A stretch of DNA of 33,446 nucleotides from a virus, in the IMG/VR virus record IMGVR_UViG_3300044961_001108, positions 1 through 33,446 of that record. One strand, written 5' to 3'. Below, in pieces: positions 33,153 through 33,446 of the stretch. The number at the start of each line of letters is the position of its first letter. The stretch's first letter is position 1. A program made the position numbers and the translations under genes. The notes under the pieces were generated by a model. That model made no database searches and was not told where the DNA came from. It saw nothing but the letters and a program-made list of their open reading frames with translations.

Positions 33153-33158
33153 CGAGCC

Positions 33159-33446
33159 ATGAGCTTCGACATGAACGACGCCGAGCCGCAGAAGAGCGGC
33201 GAACTGATCCCCGACGGCACCTTCGCCAAGGTCACCATGACCATCCGGCCGGGTGGGACCGACGGCCAGAGCGAGATCGACCGGGGGCTGCTCAAGGCCT
33301 CGAACGCGCCCGGTAGCGACGTGCTGATGGTGGATGCCGAGTTCACCGTCGCCGAGGGGCCGCACGTCCGGCGCAAGTTCTGGCAGATGTTCACCGTCTC
33401 CGGCGGCAAGGTCGACGAGCAGGGTGTCTCTATCGGCTGGAAAATC
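33159..33446 (+). CDS. Partial partner protein of the AAA_24 ATPase
   Basis: The first 96 codons of a gene that runs off the right edge. It reads MSFDMNDAEPQKSGELIPDG, then TIRPGGTDGQ, LLKASNAPGSDVLMVDAEFT and RRKFWQMFTVSGGKVDEQG. Proteins with this beginning are common just downstream of AAA_24 genes in islands and resemble DUF669-like single-strand DNA-binding partners; that assignment is tentative. The start follows ACGAG by two to three bases, a short spacing. Confidence 0.7.
   Translation, partial: MSFDMNDAEPQKSGELIPDGTFAKVTMTIRPGGTDGQSEIDRGLLKASNAPGSDVLMVDAEFTVAEGPHVRRKFWQMFTVSGGKVDEQGVSIGWKI

Overview
The window is about 33.4 kb of GC-rich DNA (mostly 60-65% GC by eye). Its gene families (DUF6538-type integrase, recombinase/DUF2924 cassette, sigma-like gene with AAA_24 module, trb-type RHH protein) are typical of genomic islands in Alphaproteobacteria. 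A Hyphomonas- or Rhizobiales-like host would fit, but that is inference. No ribosomal, tRNA or obvious housekeeping gene was seen, so the whole window looks like accessory DNA.

Layout. (1) 1-2.5 kb: a tyrosine integrase, an 80-aa unknown gene and a ribbon-helix-helix regulator that resembles those of Trb-type conjugative elements, with nested inverted repeats and phased TGCAA motifs. (2) 2.5-12.2 kb: a polymorphic surface-protein locus. A secreted Ig-like/glycine-rich protein is divergent from a 2203-aa RHS/YD-repeat protein. The RHS gene overlaps a small AT-rich membrane-protein gene, and a stray YD-repeat fragment follows. (3) 12.2-24.8 kb: seven leftward genes packed end to end, which I read as one defence operon. 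In transcription order they are a BrxR-like WYL regulator, a type III Res-like helicase-nuclease, a DUF262/HNH protein, a long beta-class Mod methyltransferase, an unknown coiled-coil protein, a UvrD-family helicase with a RelE/ParE-like N-terminus, and a DUF4236/TPR protein. A perfect 20-bp palindrome lies just upstream of the regulator. (4) 24.9-27.3 kb: a leftward, translationally coupled cassette (67-aa protein, DUF2924, serine recombinase, HTH protein). (5) 27.4-30.4 kb: three rightward unknown genes, two of them overlapping, the second with an OmpR-like winged helix and a cysteine cluster. (6) 30.6-33.4 kb: the start of a rightward island-maintenance module with a sigma-region-2-like protein, small unknown proteins, an AAA_24/Sak4-like ATPase and a partial partner gene.

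How the parts may work together. The seven-gene operon combines restriction of unmodified DNA (Res/Mod), a DUF262 nuclease of the GmrSD type that could act on modified DNA, and a helicase with two accessory proteins, under a WYL regulator with a likely operator. This is the best candidate for an undescribed composite system. The three-gene unit at 27.4-30.4 kb, placed as cargo between the recombinase cassette and the sigma-like module, is the second candidate. The RHS locus is probably a competition or adhesion system with a toxin-less or degenerate tip.
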